Assembly (NCBI GenBank): GCA_019075865.1
Contig: JAGXAN010000004.1
Coordinates: forward strand, 271,523-335,522
From: Hyphomicrobiales bacterium
GTDB taxonomy: Bacteria; Pseudomonadota; Alphaproteobacteria; Rhizobiales; Beijerinckiaceae
Reading direction: 5' to 3'
Length of the DNA: 64,000 bases
The notes beneath the pieces are model-generated. The model was not told where the DNA came from. It saw nothing but the letters and a program-made list of their open reading frames with translations, and did not search any database. Of this stretch, positions 56,252-64,000 are shown piece by piece; the stretch's first letter is position 1, and each line of letters opens with the position of its first letter. Position numbers and translations under genes: made by a program.

Positions 56252-57795
56252 GGCATCGCCTCCGCTTCGACATAGCGCGGGAATACCGGGCTCGGGCTTG
56301 GCAATGGCGTGCCGCTGACCAGCGCCTCGTCAAAATGGGCAAAGTTGCGCTTGTCTGGCGCAATGGCCAGCAGATCCAGCAATTTGCCCATAGCGCGCGG
56401 CATCACCGGTTGCGCCAAAATCGCAATCTGGCGCACCACCTCAATGGTCACGTAAAGAATGGTCGCCATCCGCTCAAGGTCGCTCTTGCGCTTGATCCAC
56501 GGCTCCTCGCTGGCAAAATAGCGGTTGGTCTCACCCACCACCTTCCAGATTTCCGCCAGCATCTGATGCAGGGCAAAATCGGTCATCGCGGCGCGGCACG
56601 CCCCCAACATCTGCTGCGCTTGGGCCAGAATGGCGCGATCCGCCTCACTCAGCGGCCCGGCCACCGGCACTTTGGCTTCGCAGTTCTTCGCAATCATCGA
56701 CAGCGAGCGCTGTGCCAGATTGCCTAGGTCATTAGCCAGATCGGCATTGATCCGGTTGACCATGGCTTCATGCGAATAGCTGCCATCCTGCCCAAACGGC
56801 ACTTCACGCAGAAGAAAATAACGGAACGAATCGACGCCGTAATGCTCGACCATGGCAAATGGATCGACGACATTGCCCACCGACTTCGACATTTTCTCGC
56901 CCTTGTTGAACAAGAACCCATGCACGACAATCTGGCGCGGCAGTGGCAGGCCCGCCGACATCAGGAAGGCTGGCCAGTAAATGGCATGAAAGCGGGTAAT
57001 ATCCTTGCCAATCACATGGGCGGCGGCTGGCCAGAACCGGGCGCGTTCACCGCCGCGGTCGGGATAGCCAGTTGCGGTCAGGTAATTGGTGAGCGCGTCC
57101 ACCCACACATACATGACATGGGCAGGATCGCCCGGCACCGGAACGCCCCAGTCAAAAGTCGTCCGGCTGATCGAGAGATCGTTGAGCCCGCGCTTGACGA
57201 AGGCAATGATCTCGTTGCGATATTGTTCCGGCACGATGAATTCCGGATGCGCCTCATAATGGGCCAGCAAGCGCTCCTGATAGGCGGAAAGGCGGAAGTT
57301 GTAATTCACCTCCTCTACCCATTCGGTCGCCGCGCCGCCGGGGGTGCGCCGGGTGCCATTGGGGTCGAGCGTCAATTCGCTCTCGTCAAAATAGGCTTCA
57401 TCGCGCACCGAATACCAGCCTGAATAATTGGAAATATAAATATCCCCATTGGCGGCCATGGCCTGCCAGATGGCCTGCGCGGCAAGGTGGTGACGTGGTT
57501 GCGTGGTGCGCACAATATCATCGGCAGGCGCATCGAGGAGTTCACCCATGGCGACATATTTCTCGGCCATGGCGTCCACAAATGCCTGCGTTGTCAGGCC
57601 CTTCTCCTGGGCCGTTCTCTGCATTTTCTGGCCATATTCATCCATGCCGGTAACAAACAATACGTCTCGCCCGTCAAGACGCTGAAACCTGGCAATGGCA
57701 TCGGTCGCCACCCGCTCATAGGCATGGCCGATATGCGGCACGCCATTGGCATAGGGAATGGCGGTAGAAATCAGAAATGGTGATTTATCGGGCAT
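56248..57795 (-). CDS. metG: Methionyl-tRNA synthetase
   Basis: Charges initiator and elongator tRNA-Met. It has about 515 residues. The HIGH-type motif is [12 protein letters not shown], the class I insertion follows, and [15 protein letters not shown] is the KMSKS loop. The C-terminal tRNA-binding extra domain of the Gram-negative MetG1 type is absent, as in other alphaproteobacteria. The start is probably ATG at 57795; an ATG at 57804 or a TTG at 57858 are alternatives. It heads the metG-tatD-hydrolase unit, about 100 bp downstream of holB. Confidence 0.96.
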   Translation of the reverse strand: MPDKSPFLISTAIPYANGVPHIGHAYERVATDAIARFQRLDGRDVLFVTGMDEYGQKMQRTAQEKGLTTQAFVDAMAEKYVAMGELLDAPADDIVRTTQPRHHLAAQAIWQAMAANGDIYISNYSGWYSVRDEAYFDESELTLDPNGTRRTPGGAATEWVEEVNYNFRLSAYQERLLAHYEAHPEFIVPEQYRNEIIAFVKRGLNDLSISRTTFDWGVPVPGDPAHVMYVWVDALTNYLTATGYPDRGGERARFWPAAAHVIGKDITRFHAIYWPAFLMSAGLPLPRQIVVHGFLFNKGEKMSKSVGNVVDPFAMVEHYGVDSFRYFLLREVPFGQDGSYSHEAMVNRINADLANDLGNLAQRSLSMIAKNCEAKVPVAGPLSEADRAILAQAQQMLGACRAAMTDFALHQMLAEIWKVVGETNRYFASEEPWIKRKSDLERMATILYVTIEVVRQIAILAQPVMPRAMGKLLDLLAIAPDKRNFAHFDEALVSGTPLPSPSPVFPRYVEAEAMP

Positions 57796-57893
57796 GGGGT
57801 CCATCAATACGGGTTCAACAACTTCTTGTGTAACAAAGGCACGGTTCAGCTTCAACAAATCCCTTGATGCCGAATGGGTGTATCATCCAGAAA

Positions 57894-58955
57894 TCAGCGC
57901 GCGCTTTGCGCCAACCGATTGAAAATGCCCACAATCAAGCTGCGTTTATCAAGATTGTAAATTTCCGCGTCTCGCAATGATTGTCGCAATTCATTAAAGG
58001 CTGCGGCCATGGGTTCCAGATTACGGATGGGCTCACCCTGCCCCGCCATGGCGTGCACCCGGGTATGAAGATGGTGAAACAATGCCTGCACCAGAGTTTC
58101 AAAGGCGGCGTCCTGTCCGGCGCGGACGCATTGGTCGGCGATGGCATAAACCTCGCGCCCATCCAGCTTTGGCAATTGGCGTAGCATCTGGCCCAGTTTG
58201 GCGTCGAGGGCCAGGCTCCCGCCTTCCAGCAGGCGCAAAGCCTCGCGTACCGAACCACCGGAGCGCTCCGACGCCTGCAAAATCGCGGCTGGCGTGCCCG
58301 AATGGCCACTGGCTTTGACGGCGCCCGCGACCTCGCCCGCCGTCAACGGGTTCAGCATGACCTTTCGGCACCGCGAGCGGATGGTCGGCAAAACCTGGCC
58401 CGGCCGGTGCGCGACGATCAAAAACAGACTTTTGGGCGGTGGCTCTTCAATGAGCTTGAGCAGCGCATTGGCACCACTGCGATTGAGATCCTCGCAACTG
58501 TCGATGATCGCAATTCGCCAACCGCCTTCGCCGGCCGCCAGCTTGAAGCGATCCATCATCTTGCGCACGTCATCGATGCGAATGTCGGAATAATGCTTTT
58601 TGCTTTGCGGGTTCCACTCACGCCGCAGCACGCTGACATCGCCGTGGCTGCCCTGCGCAATTCTCTGGGCAACAGGATGATCGTGCCGCACGTCCAGATC
58701 ACTGGCTTTCGCAACCGCCGCGCTTTGATGATCCGGATGCGCCAGAATGAAGCGCGCCAGCCGCCAGGCCAGCGTCGCCTTGCCAACACCCTGCGCGCCC
58801 CCGATCAACAGGGCCTGCGGCAGGTTGCCATCCCGATAGGCGTTCAACCATTCGCGCTCGACCAAAGCATGACCCAACAGCGCCATTGTCTCGCGCGGTG
58901 CTGGCGCATCGCCGAAGCGATCCGAATCGGGCAAGGCATCCGCATCCCGGCTCAT
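57894..58955 (-). CDS. holB: DNA polymerase III subunit delta'
   Basis: Part of the clamp loader. It has 353 residues: an AAA+ domain with a Walker-like loop LIGGAQGVGKATLAWRLA, a middle block LNRSGANALLKLIEEPP (the SRC-like motif area, conserved in delta'), and a C-terminal helical collar. It starts with ATGA overlapping the stop of tmk (58952-58955), so tmk-holB are translationally coupled. An internal zinc finger of Enterobacteria is absent, as in alphaproteobacteria. Confidence 0.95.
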   Translation of the reverse strand: MSRDADALPDSDRFGDAPAPRETMALLGHALVEREWLNAYRDGNLPQALLIGGAQGVGKATLAWRLARFILAHPDHQSAAVAKASDLDVRHDHPVAQRIAQGSHGDVSVLRREWNPQSKKHYSDIRIDDVRKMMDRFKLAAGEGGWRIAIIDSCEDLNRSGANALLKLIEEPPPKSLFLIVAHRPGQVLPTIRSRCRKVMLNPLTAGEVAGAVKASGHSGTPAAILQASERSGGSVREALRLLEGGSLALDAKLGQMLRQLPKLDGREVYAIADQCVRAGQDAAFETLVQALFHHLHTRVHAMAGQGEPIRNLEPMAAAFNELRQSLRDAEIYNLDKRSLIVGIFNRLAQSAR

Positions 58956-59653
58956 TGGGCGGGCCTGCTGTCATGGATCAGCGCCTCGGCCCGCGCCCGC
59001 AATCGGGCGTCAAACAGCCGTTCATCAATCACTTTGATGATTTGCGCGGCAACTTTGGCCTCGCCTTGCGCCGCGTCAATCAGCACGCACCGCAAAGGTT
59101 CGCGCTCGGCAATATCACGAAAAGCCTCGCGAAGAGCCTTATGAAAGGCAAGCGCCTCCCCTTCAAACCGGTCTGCTCCCTCCCCCTGCCCGCGTCGCTG
59201 CGCCGCCCGCGCCAGCCCGAGCCTTGGATCAATATCCAAAATGATCGTCAAATCGGGATAAAGCGCGCCGAGCGTCACCTGCTCCAGCGCCTGCATGAAA
59301 CGTGCATCCAGATTGCCCATGGCCCCTTGATAGGCGCGGGTCGAATCGCTGAAGCGGTCACATACCACCCATTTGCGCTCGCGCAGCGCGGGCTCGATCA
59401 GATTCTCGATATGATCGATGCGCGCCGCCGAAAACAGCATGGCCTCCGCCGCAGGCCCGAGGTTTTTGGCACGGCCCGACAACAAGACCTCGCGCAATGC
59501 CTCGGCGTGCGGCGTGCCCCCCGGTTCGCGCGTTGCCAACGCCGTAATCCCCACCGCAGTCAAATGCGCCAGAATATGCCGAATTTGGGTGGATTTGCCG
59601 GCCCCTTCTCCGCCTTCCAGCGTTATGAATTTGCCGCGTTTCACCCTGGTCAT
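58952..59653 (-). CDS. tmk: Thymidylate kinase
   Basis: Phosphorylates dTMP to dTDP. It has 233 residues with the P-loop EGGEGAGKST, the DRY-like DRFSDSTRAYQG block, the TREPGGTPHAEALRE loop and an Arg-rich lid near RAAQRRGQGEG. The ATG at 59653 has AAGGGG six to seven bases upstream. Coupled to holB. Upstream is the D,D-carboxypeptidase gene, in the conserved order rlpA-dac-tmk-holB. Confidence 0.96.
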   Translation of the reverse strand: MTRVKRGKFITLEGGEGAGKSTQIRHILAHLTAVGITALATREPGGTPHAEALREVLLSGRAKNLGPAAEAMLFSAARIDHIENLIEPALRERKWVVCDRFSDSTRAYQGAMGNLDARFMQALEQVTLGALYPDLTIILDIDPRLGLARAAQRRGQGEGADRFEGEALAFHKALREAFRDIAEREPLRCVLIDAAQGEAKVAAQIIKVIDERLFDARLRARAEALIHDSRPAQ

Positions 59654-59704
59654 CGCCCCTTCGCCACTATCGAATTTTCTGGCCACGTGATTCTGGCCGC
59701 CTGA

Positions 59705-60895
59705 TTAGTGCAATTGTTTCAAAACATATTTTTGCATCATTTGCGCAGAAAATTCATAAAGCGCATCCAGTGCCCGCTGCTGCAACGTGCCCTTGCCCAC
59801 ATCCTGGGCCGCCATCAGCGGAATTTTGGCCAGCATCTTGTCGCCGTCGGTCACCAAAAGGTCTGCGATCTGCGCGCCCTTGGTGATGGGCGCGACGATC
59901 GGCCCGGTATAGGAGACCTTGGCGCTCAAATGGTCATCATTACCGCGCGCCACCAGCAGTTTCACCGGCCCGGCAGCCACCAAGCCCACAGACCCCGACG
60001 TCCCCCCGAAGACATCCGCCGTTCCAATGACCATATCCGCATTGAACAGCAACTTTTGCTGGAAGGAGCGAAACCCCCATTCCAGCAATTTACGGGCTTC
60101 CTCGGCCCGTTCGCGCGCGGTTTTAAGCCCATTGACCACAACAATCAGCCTTTGGCCGTTTTGCACCGCAGAGCCGACCAACCCGTAGCCCGAAACTTTG
60201 GTATCTCCGGTTTTCACACCGTCCGCACCAATATTCATCGCCAGAAGCGGGTTGCGATTGGGTTGACGGATCTTGTTCCAGGTGAATTCCCGCTCGCCAA
60301 AATATTTGTAAAGATCGGGAAATGTGCGGATGATATGCTCTGCCAGCAGGGCCATTTCCCGCGCCGTCACCTTGTGCTGCGGGTCGGGTGCGCCCCAGGC
60401 ATTCACAAAATGCAAATGCGTCAGCCCAAGCTTGGCCGCGCGCTTGTTCATCAAAGTCGCGAATGCCTCCTCCGAACCGGAAATACCCTCTGCCAAAGCA
60501 ATCGCAGCATCATTGCCCGATTGCACCAGCAGCCCCTGCAAAAGGTCGGAAATCGCCACCCGGCTGTTGAGTTTGGCGAACATGGTCGAGCCACCCGAGC
60601 GTGCCCCGCCCTCACGCCACGCGCGCTCGGAAATGGTGAATTCATCGGTGAGCTTCAATCGGCCCTCGGCGATTTCCTCAAACACCACTTCAGCCGTCAT
60701 CATCTTGGTGGTGGAGGCAGGATCCATCAACTCATCGGCTTTCTTTTCAAAAAGCACGCTATTGGTGTCTGTATCGATCAGGAACGCATAAGGTGCCACG
60801 GTCTGGAAACCCTGTGCCCGCACCGTTGAAGGAATGGAAAACAGCAGCAATGCGATTTGGATAACGGCCATCAAGCCGCCCAAGCGCCGCGGCAT
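59705..60895 (-). CDS. D-alanyl-D-alanine carboxypeptidase (DacC/PBP5-6 type)
   Basis: A low-molecular-mass PBP that trims stem pentapeptides in the periplasm. It has about 396 residues with a signal peptide (hydrophobic 9-24, cleavage near VRAQ). The SxxK is in PASTTKMM, SxN in SGND, and KTG in VKTGDT, all in place. The C-terminal beta domain and an amphipathic tail (MMQKYVLKQLH) would hold it at the membrane. The ATG at 60895 gives a normal signal peptide; no clear ribosome site is seen and an upstream GTG (60976) is possible. It lies between tmk and rlpA. Confidence 0.93.
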   Translation of the reverse strand: MPRRLGGLMAVIQIALLLFSIPSTVRAQGFQTVAPYAFLIDTDTNSVLFEKKADELMDPASTTKMMTAEVVFEEIAEGRLKLTDEFTISERAWREGGARSGGSTMFAKLNSRVAISDLLQGLLVQSGNDAAIALAEGISGSEEAFATLMNKRAAKLGLTHLHFVNAWGAPDPQHKVTAREMALLAEHIIRTFPDLYKYFGEREFTWNKIRQPNRNPLLAMNIGADGVKTGDTKVSGYGLVGSAVQNGQRLIVVVNGLKTARERAEEARKLLEWGFRSFQQKLLFNADMVIGTADVFGGTSGSVGLVAAGPVKLLVARGNDDHLSAKVSYTGPIVAPITKGAQIADLLVTDGDKMLAKIPLMAAQDVGKGTLQQRALDALYEFSAQMMQKYVLKQLH

Positions 60896-61028
60896 GGGCA
60901 AGCGCCGTGGTTTGTGCAAATGCCGCACTCCGCCCACGTGCCACGACTTGAGCAAATCTACGCGGGGACTGAGCACTTCATAACCCGTTCGGCTGGCGAG
61001 CAGATCCTATATCCGCGCAACGTGGGTC

Positions 61029-61042
61029 GCATTGTGCAATGC
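61029..61042. promoter_or_regulatory. Palindrome upstream of the carboxypeptidase gene
   Basis: GCATTG-TG-CAATGC: 6-bp perfect arms with a 2-bp centre, about 140 bp before the chosen carboxypeptidase start. Candidate operator; regulator unknown. Confidence 0.3.
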
Positions 61043-61090
61043 AATGTAGCAAAAATCAACTACTCGCCGCCCTGCAGGCAAGCCCGTACA

Positions 61091-61112
61091 CAGACTTGCA
61101 ACCGCAAGTCTG
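61091..61112. terminator. 9-bp stem-loop after rlpA
   Basis: CAGACTTGC and GCAAGTCTG form a perfect 9-bp stem with loop AACC, 25 bp downstream of the rlpA stop on the minus strand. There is no T-run. Confidence 0.45.
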
Positions 61113-61136
61113 CCAGCTGTTTTGTTCGCTTCGGCT

Positions 61137-62276
61137 TTAATCAGCCGGGTCTACCTGCGTCAAAGGTTGCAGCACATGCGGCTTGCTCGCAGCAAAAGGC
61201 TTCACCTTTTCGAAATGGTCGGAAAGGCCAATGGGCCCACTCTTGTAATAGGAGACTTTGTCGAGCTTCGCGTGGTTGGAGCCCGCACCAATGCGATCGC
61301 TGGCACCGGGGATGGTATCAAGGTCAAACGGGCGTTCCGGCGGCATCGGCACATGCATATGTGCCCCGGCATCACGCACCAGCGACGCTTGTTCGCTGTC
61401 ATGGCTCATAACCGGTTCGCGGTCGACCGATCTGGATTCATTGGTATAGGCCAAGGCAAGCTGCTCATGGCCTTGCGTGCGGCTTGCGGTCTGCGGCGCT
61501 TCCACGTTTGCGCCCGGTGCCGGCTCATTGCTGGCAAACCGGGTCATCCCGACATTGACGCCGCCATTGAGTTGTGCCGGCACACCGTCGCTCAACGTCG
61601 CCATCAGCATCCGGCTGTCTGAGCCCTTGAGGCTGGCATGGCCGACATATTCGACCTTGACCCGAGCGGTCCCTGCCCGCTTGAAATCGAGCGCGCTGGC
61701 CACTCTTTCGGAGACGTCCATCACACGACCGCGCGCAAAAGGCCCGCGATCATTCACGCGCACGATCATCGATTTATTGTTACGAAGGTTGGTGACGCGC
61801 GCATAACTGGGAAGCGGCATGGTGCGGCTCGCCGCTGTCACAGAACCCTTGTCGAAGACCTCGCCATTGGCGGTGCGCCGACCATGAAAATCAGATCCAT
61901 ACCACGAGGCCATGCCGACCACCGAATAATGGTCATTGACAGCCGGATAATAAGTGCGCCCTGCCACGGTATAGGGCTTGCCAACGAAATACTTGCCGCC
62001 GCCAACCGGCACCTTTTGGCCCGCCGCAACCACGCGAGGCGAGGATGGCACGCCATATTTGGCTTCGGTGAAATGCCCGCCGGTTGAGGCCATTTGCTGC
62101 GGATTGGAGGCGCAGCCCGCCATAAAAACCGGCAGGGAGACGCTCGACATCAACCCGAGCAACCTTAAAAAATCGCGATTATTCCACTTTTTAATCAGAT
62201 TGAATTGGTTTTGTGCCGCCGTTGCATGTGCACCTGAAACGACCATTTTGGCCGCATTCCCAAGCTTTGACGACAT
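61137..62276 (-). CDS. RlpA-family lipoprotein without SPOR domain
   Basis: A 379-residue protein with a late lipobox (PVFMAGCASN near residue 52) after an unusually long N-terminal region. The double-psi beta-barrel (about 115-215) is conserved: MASWYGSDFHGRRTANGEVFDKGS, ASRTMPLPSYARVTNL and the catalytic-type VRVNDRGPFARGRVMDVSERVA. RlpA is a septal lytic transglycosylase that cuts bare glycan. The C-terminal SPOR domain that usually targets it to denuded peptidoglycan is missing, and the last 160 residues are low in conservation. Located next to the D,D-carboxypeptidase, so the pair is envelope-related. Whether it is catalytic is open. Confidence 0.88.
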   Translation of the reverse strand: MSSKLGNAAKMVVSGAHATAAQNQFNLIKKWNNRDFLRLLGLMSSVSLPVFMAGCASNPQQMASTGGHFTEAKYGVPSSPRVVAAGQKVPVGGGKYFVGKPYTVAGRTYYPAVNDHYSVVGMASWYGSDFHGRRTANGEVFDKGSVTAASRTMPLPSYARVTNLRNNKSMIVRVNDRGPFARGRVMDVSERVASALDFKRAGTARVKVEYVGHASLKGSDSRMLMATLSDGVPAQLNGGVNVGMTRFASNEPAPGANVEAPQTASRTQGHEQLALAYTNESRSVDREPVMSHDSEQASLVRDAGAHMHVPMPPERPFDLDTIPGASDRIGAGSNHAKLDKVSYYKSGPIGLSDHFEKVKPFAASKPHVLQPLTQVDPAD

Positions 62277-62739
62277 AAACTAACCCTCGTTGGAAGAACT
62301 GGCTAAACCTGAAAACGGACCAAACGCAAACTTTTATCAACGTCACCGTTGATCCATAAACCCGTCATATTTACACAAATCTTAACGCCAATTAGTTTCT
62401 AAATCCTGACCGAGCTTCATGCTGGCCGCATGAAAGACGATCAATGGCCCCGAACGATCCCAATTGGCGGCGCGCCACCCCATGTCATGAAAATGTTGTA
62501 GTCCCCATTTCATGCCACAGGCTTTTAACCCAAAATGGCGCCCAAGTCCAACCCGGCACTAAATTCAATTGTAGCCACTTGGTTGTAGCGGCAGGATGAG
62601 CGCATCACCCTGAGCCGTCAATCCGGGATTTCCACATTTTATAGCGCACCGTCACCCCGCCAAAGGCGCATCGCCATCAACGAAAACGACGGGCGGAGAG
62701 TTGCCAAACCGCAAATTTAATGGCACGCATAGCCGCGAT
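62277..62739. other. Intergenic region between rlpA and tRNA-Ser
   Basis: About 460 bp with no credible gene. ATCAACG/CGTTGAT with a 4-nt loop (62336-62353) is a perfect 7-bp hairpin in the rlpA leader. A short open frame at 62430 of 23 codons ends in TAG. A TTGCCA at 62701 could be a -35 for the tRNA, but no good -10 follows. Confidence 0.5.
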
Positions 62740-62829
62740 GGAAGGGTGGCCGAGTGGTTTAAGGCAGCGGTCTTGAAAACCGCCGTGGGTGAAAGCCCAC
62801 CGTGAGTTCGAATCTCACCCCTTCCGCCA
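62740..62829 (+). tRNA. tRNA-Ser (anticodon TGA)
   Basis: A type II tRNA with acceptor GGAAGGG/CCCTTCC, D-arm, anticodon stem GCGGT/ACCGC with loop CTTGAAA, a long variable arm (GTGGGTGAAAGCCCAC), T-arm TGAGTTCGAATCTCA, discriminator G and encoded CCA. It borders the phage-derived genes and is a typical integration target. Confidence 0.97.
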
Positions 62830-62971
62830 ATCATTCTTGCAACCCATTGATATTTATGGACTATTTTTTTAGTCTTTTGCCCAGCCCCCCTTTTAGCCCC
62901 CCTTTCGGATTTGGCTTGGCGCGCATTGTGGCGAACTGAAACGCATTTGCGGGCCGGTTTTTGGGAAGGCC

Positions 62972-63385
62972 CTAGCTTCGAATCGGTGCATCTACGAACT
63001 CGATTGTCATGACATTTGAGATAGGCCCGCCATCCTTGCCTGATAGCTCGATAGCCTGCTTATCGGTCCAATCGTGCGGCCCCATGTTGCGAAGGGCGAA
63101 GGCAATGATGGCAGGCGCGCCGCCGTCGCGTGATGAAGTCCCAGCCTTGATTGCCAGCCCCTCCCAAAAGCGCAAGCAAGCGGCCTTTCCCGCGTGTAAG
63201 GCTACCTGAAACTCCGCGTGCGCAATTGCCCATTGCGAGATTGTTTCCCGTCCAACGCCTATCGATCCTGCAAAGGCCGTTGCCGAATAGCCTTGGCGCA
63301 TGAACGCCACAATGGCCTCGCAATAAGCCTCTTGGTATTTGGATGGCCTGCCAATTTTGGGCTTGGCGATGGTTTTGGGTTTCAT
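62972..63385 (-). CDS. Phage terminase small subunit-like DNA-binding protein
   Basis: A 137-residue protein with a helix-turn-helix region (IGRPSKYQEAYCEAIVAFMRQGYSATAFAGSIGVGRETISQWA) and a C-terminal NMGPHDWTDKQAIELSGKDGGP tail typical of terminase small subunits, which recognise phage DNA for packaging. It starts with ATGA overlapping the VRR-NUC stop. In intact phages a terminase large subunit gene follows; here there is none before the tRNA. It may serve a satellite that borrows a helper packaging motor. Confidence 0.8.
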   Translation of the reverse strand: MKPKTIAKPKIGRPSKYQEAYCEAIVAFMRQGYSATAFAGSIGVGRETISQWAIAHAEFQVALHAGKAACLRFWEGLAIKAGTSSRDGGAPAIIAFALRNMGPHDWTDKQAIELSGKDGGPISNVMTIEFVDAPIRS

Positions 63386-63738
63386 GGTTTAGCTTCCTTC
63401 GATTCAATACCCCATGCCTCAAATGCCTCCCGCGCGTCGTCAATGGAACGCACCACTGCCACGCCAGCGCCAATCTCTTGCAAGCGGGCTATGATCGATG
63501 CTTGCGCCTCAGACAGCCTGCTCTTGCCCTTCTTGACCTCAAGACAGCAAGCCCTGCCATCACTCACGATTGCCAAATCAGGCACACCCGCTTGCACGCC
63601 CGTCCATTTGAGCAAGGCCGCTTCCCGTTTTGATCGCAAGCCGCCATTTGCGATAGCATAAATCAAACAGTTAGGGGCAACTAGCCGAACCCACTGCACA
63701 ATGCTTGCCTGAATTTTAGCTTCATCGTTCCTAGCCAC
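63382..63738 (-). CDS. VRR-NUC domain nuclease
   Basis: A 118-residue small nuclease of the PD-(D/E)xK superfamily. The VRR-NUC core has AIANGGLRSKREAALLKWTG, GVPDLAIV with the metal-binding Asp, and CLEVKKGKSRLSEAQ with the E-x-K and the Gln. Stand-alone VRR-NUC proteins are common in phages next to the terminase, where they may act as Holliday-junction or end-processing nucleases. The start is GTG at 63738 with GGAGG eight bases upstream; a TTG at 63777 has no such support. Confidence 0.87.
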   Translation of the reverse strand: MARNDEAKIQASIVQWVRLVAPNCLIYAIANGGLRSKREAALLKWTGVQAGVPDLAIVSDGRACCLEVKKGKSRLSEAQASIIARLQEIGAGVAVVRSIDDAREAFEAWGIESKEAKP

Positions 63739-64000
63739 TGGAAAGCCTCCAGCCAATCCAGACAAATGGCAGTCCAAGCTTGATAAAAGATGCTGGCATT
63801 AAACACGACAATGGATGGTAACATATAAAGGGTTCCAGAATAGAACTCATATGTCAATCAGCAAGCAATTGGGACCCCCAATAAGCATCGAAAAAGGACC
63901 CCTCTTTTTGGTCGTGAGGCAGCAGCGGTAGGGCTTACCCCGTCGAAGCTGGTCGGGGTTGCGCAGACGGGGTAAGCGCGGGTTAGGCTTGGCTGGATTT
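63739..64000. other. Right-edge phage-associated sequence with 11-bp inverted repeat
   Basis: CTTACCCCGTC (63934-63944) and GACGGGGTAAG (63966-63976) are perfect complements separated by 21 bp. Two overlapping minus-strand frames are open from the edge (one ends at 63848), so the end of a further gene may be present, but neither shows a recognisable domain. Confidence 0.4.

Larger units (their letters stand above)
62830..64000. mobile_element. Phage packaging fragment next to tRNA-Ser
   Basis: The block has two overlapping phage-type genes on the minus strand (VRR-NUC nuclease, terminase small subunit) and no housekeeping gene. Before them lies a 12-bp duplication (AGCCCCCCTTTT at 62883, AGCCCCCCTTTC at 62895), and after them an 11-bp inverted repeat at 63934-63976. 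Terminase large subunit is not downstream; the tRNA is there instead. It could be a degraded prophage end or satellite; an integrase, if any, lies beyond the right edge. Confidence 0.5.

Noticed and set aside
62430..62501. 23-codon frame before tRNA-Ser
   Set aside because: Too short, no ribosome site, no continuation in another frame.
62883..62906. 12-bp duplication as phage attachment core
   Set aside because: It does not match the tRNA-Ser 3' end, so it is not a credible att site; kept only as a local duplication.
63851..63931. 26-codon plus-strand frame near the right edge
   Set aside because: No ribosome site or conserved feature; the two open minus-strand frames here are equally unsupported.

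Overview
This window is a chromosomal segment of an alphaproteobacterium. The gene clusters look most like Hyphomicrobiales/Rhizobiales: rne-amiC-mrcA, purN-purM, ihfA-merR-tRNA-Pro, perM-hdaA-ppk-ppx, clpP-clpX-lon-hupB, rplM-rpsI-argC, metG-tatD-metallo-hydrolase, and holB-tmk-dac-rlpA. Other alpha traits are the HdaA replication-initiation inhibitor, an RNase E with a long acidic/basic insertion, the short ArgC type, a two-domain cold-shock protein, and a class II DAHP synthase. The DNA is moderately GC-rich, with AT-rich intergenic patches. Almost everything is single-copy housekeeping sequence. No rRNA, CRISPR array or insertion sequence was seen.

Layout. 1-8 kb: end of DAHP synthase, a DodA-like dioxygenase, a DUF2147 secreted protein, an ABC-F ATPase, a divergent Nramp transporter, ndk and a DHA2-type MFS pump. 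8-18 kb: rne divergent from the cell-wall genes amiC and mrcA, then an orphan molybdopterin oxidoreductase. 18-28 kb: purine synthesis (purM-purN, minus strand), ihfA, merR, tRNA-Pro, a CDP-alcohol phosphatidyltransferase, perM, hdaA and the polyphosphate pair ppk-ppx. 27.5-34 kb: a coupled CoA-binding/crotonase pair, a thioesterase, an OmpA-like protein followed by a membrane protein with three H3TH (COG3743-like) domains, and a MetE-like enzyme coupled to a tiny membrane protein. 34-43 kb: mfd and the protease/chaperone block clpP-clpX-lon-hupB. 43-50 kb: tRNA-Val, a secreted ClpP-fold protein, tRNA-Asp, hydrolases, a Fur-family regulator overlapping a metal-transporter-like gene behind a large palindrome, and argC. 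50-62 kb: rplM-rpsI, hom, tRNA-Glu, mazG, a double cold-shock protein, metG-tatD-metallo-hydrolase, holB-tmk, a D,D-carboxypeptidase and rlpA. 62.7-64 kb: tRNA-Ser next to a piece of a phage packaging module (VRR-NUC nuclease plus terminase small subunit).

Several operons are tightly coupled: ATGA overlaps join tatD/metallo-hydrolase, holB/tmk and the two phage genes, GTGA joins fur and its transporter, TTGA joins metG and tatD, and 8-nt overlaps join two other pairs. The best candidates for little-described biology are the OmpA/triple-H3TH envelope pair, the autoregulated-looking Fur/transporter operon with its 37-bp operator, the secreted ClpP-like protein, and several unexplained intergenic repeats and palindromes (a 19-bp triplicate at 780-836 and a 13-bp quadruplicate at 34155-34206). 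Start sites were chosen by ribosome-binding site, family length and operon spacing. Promoters are consensus matches read by eye.
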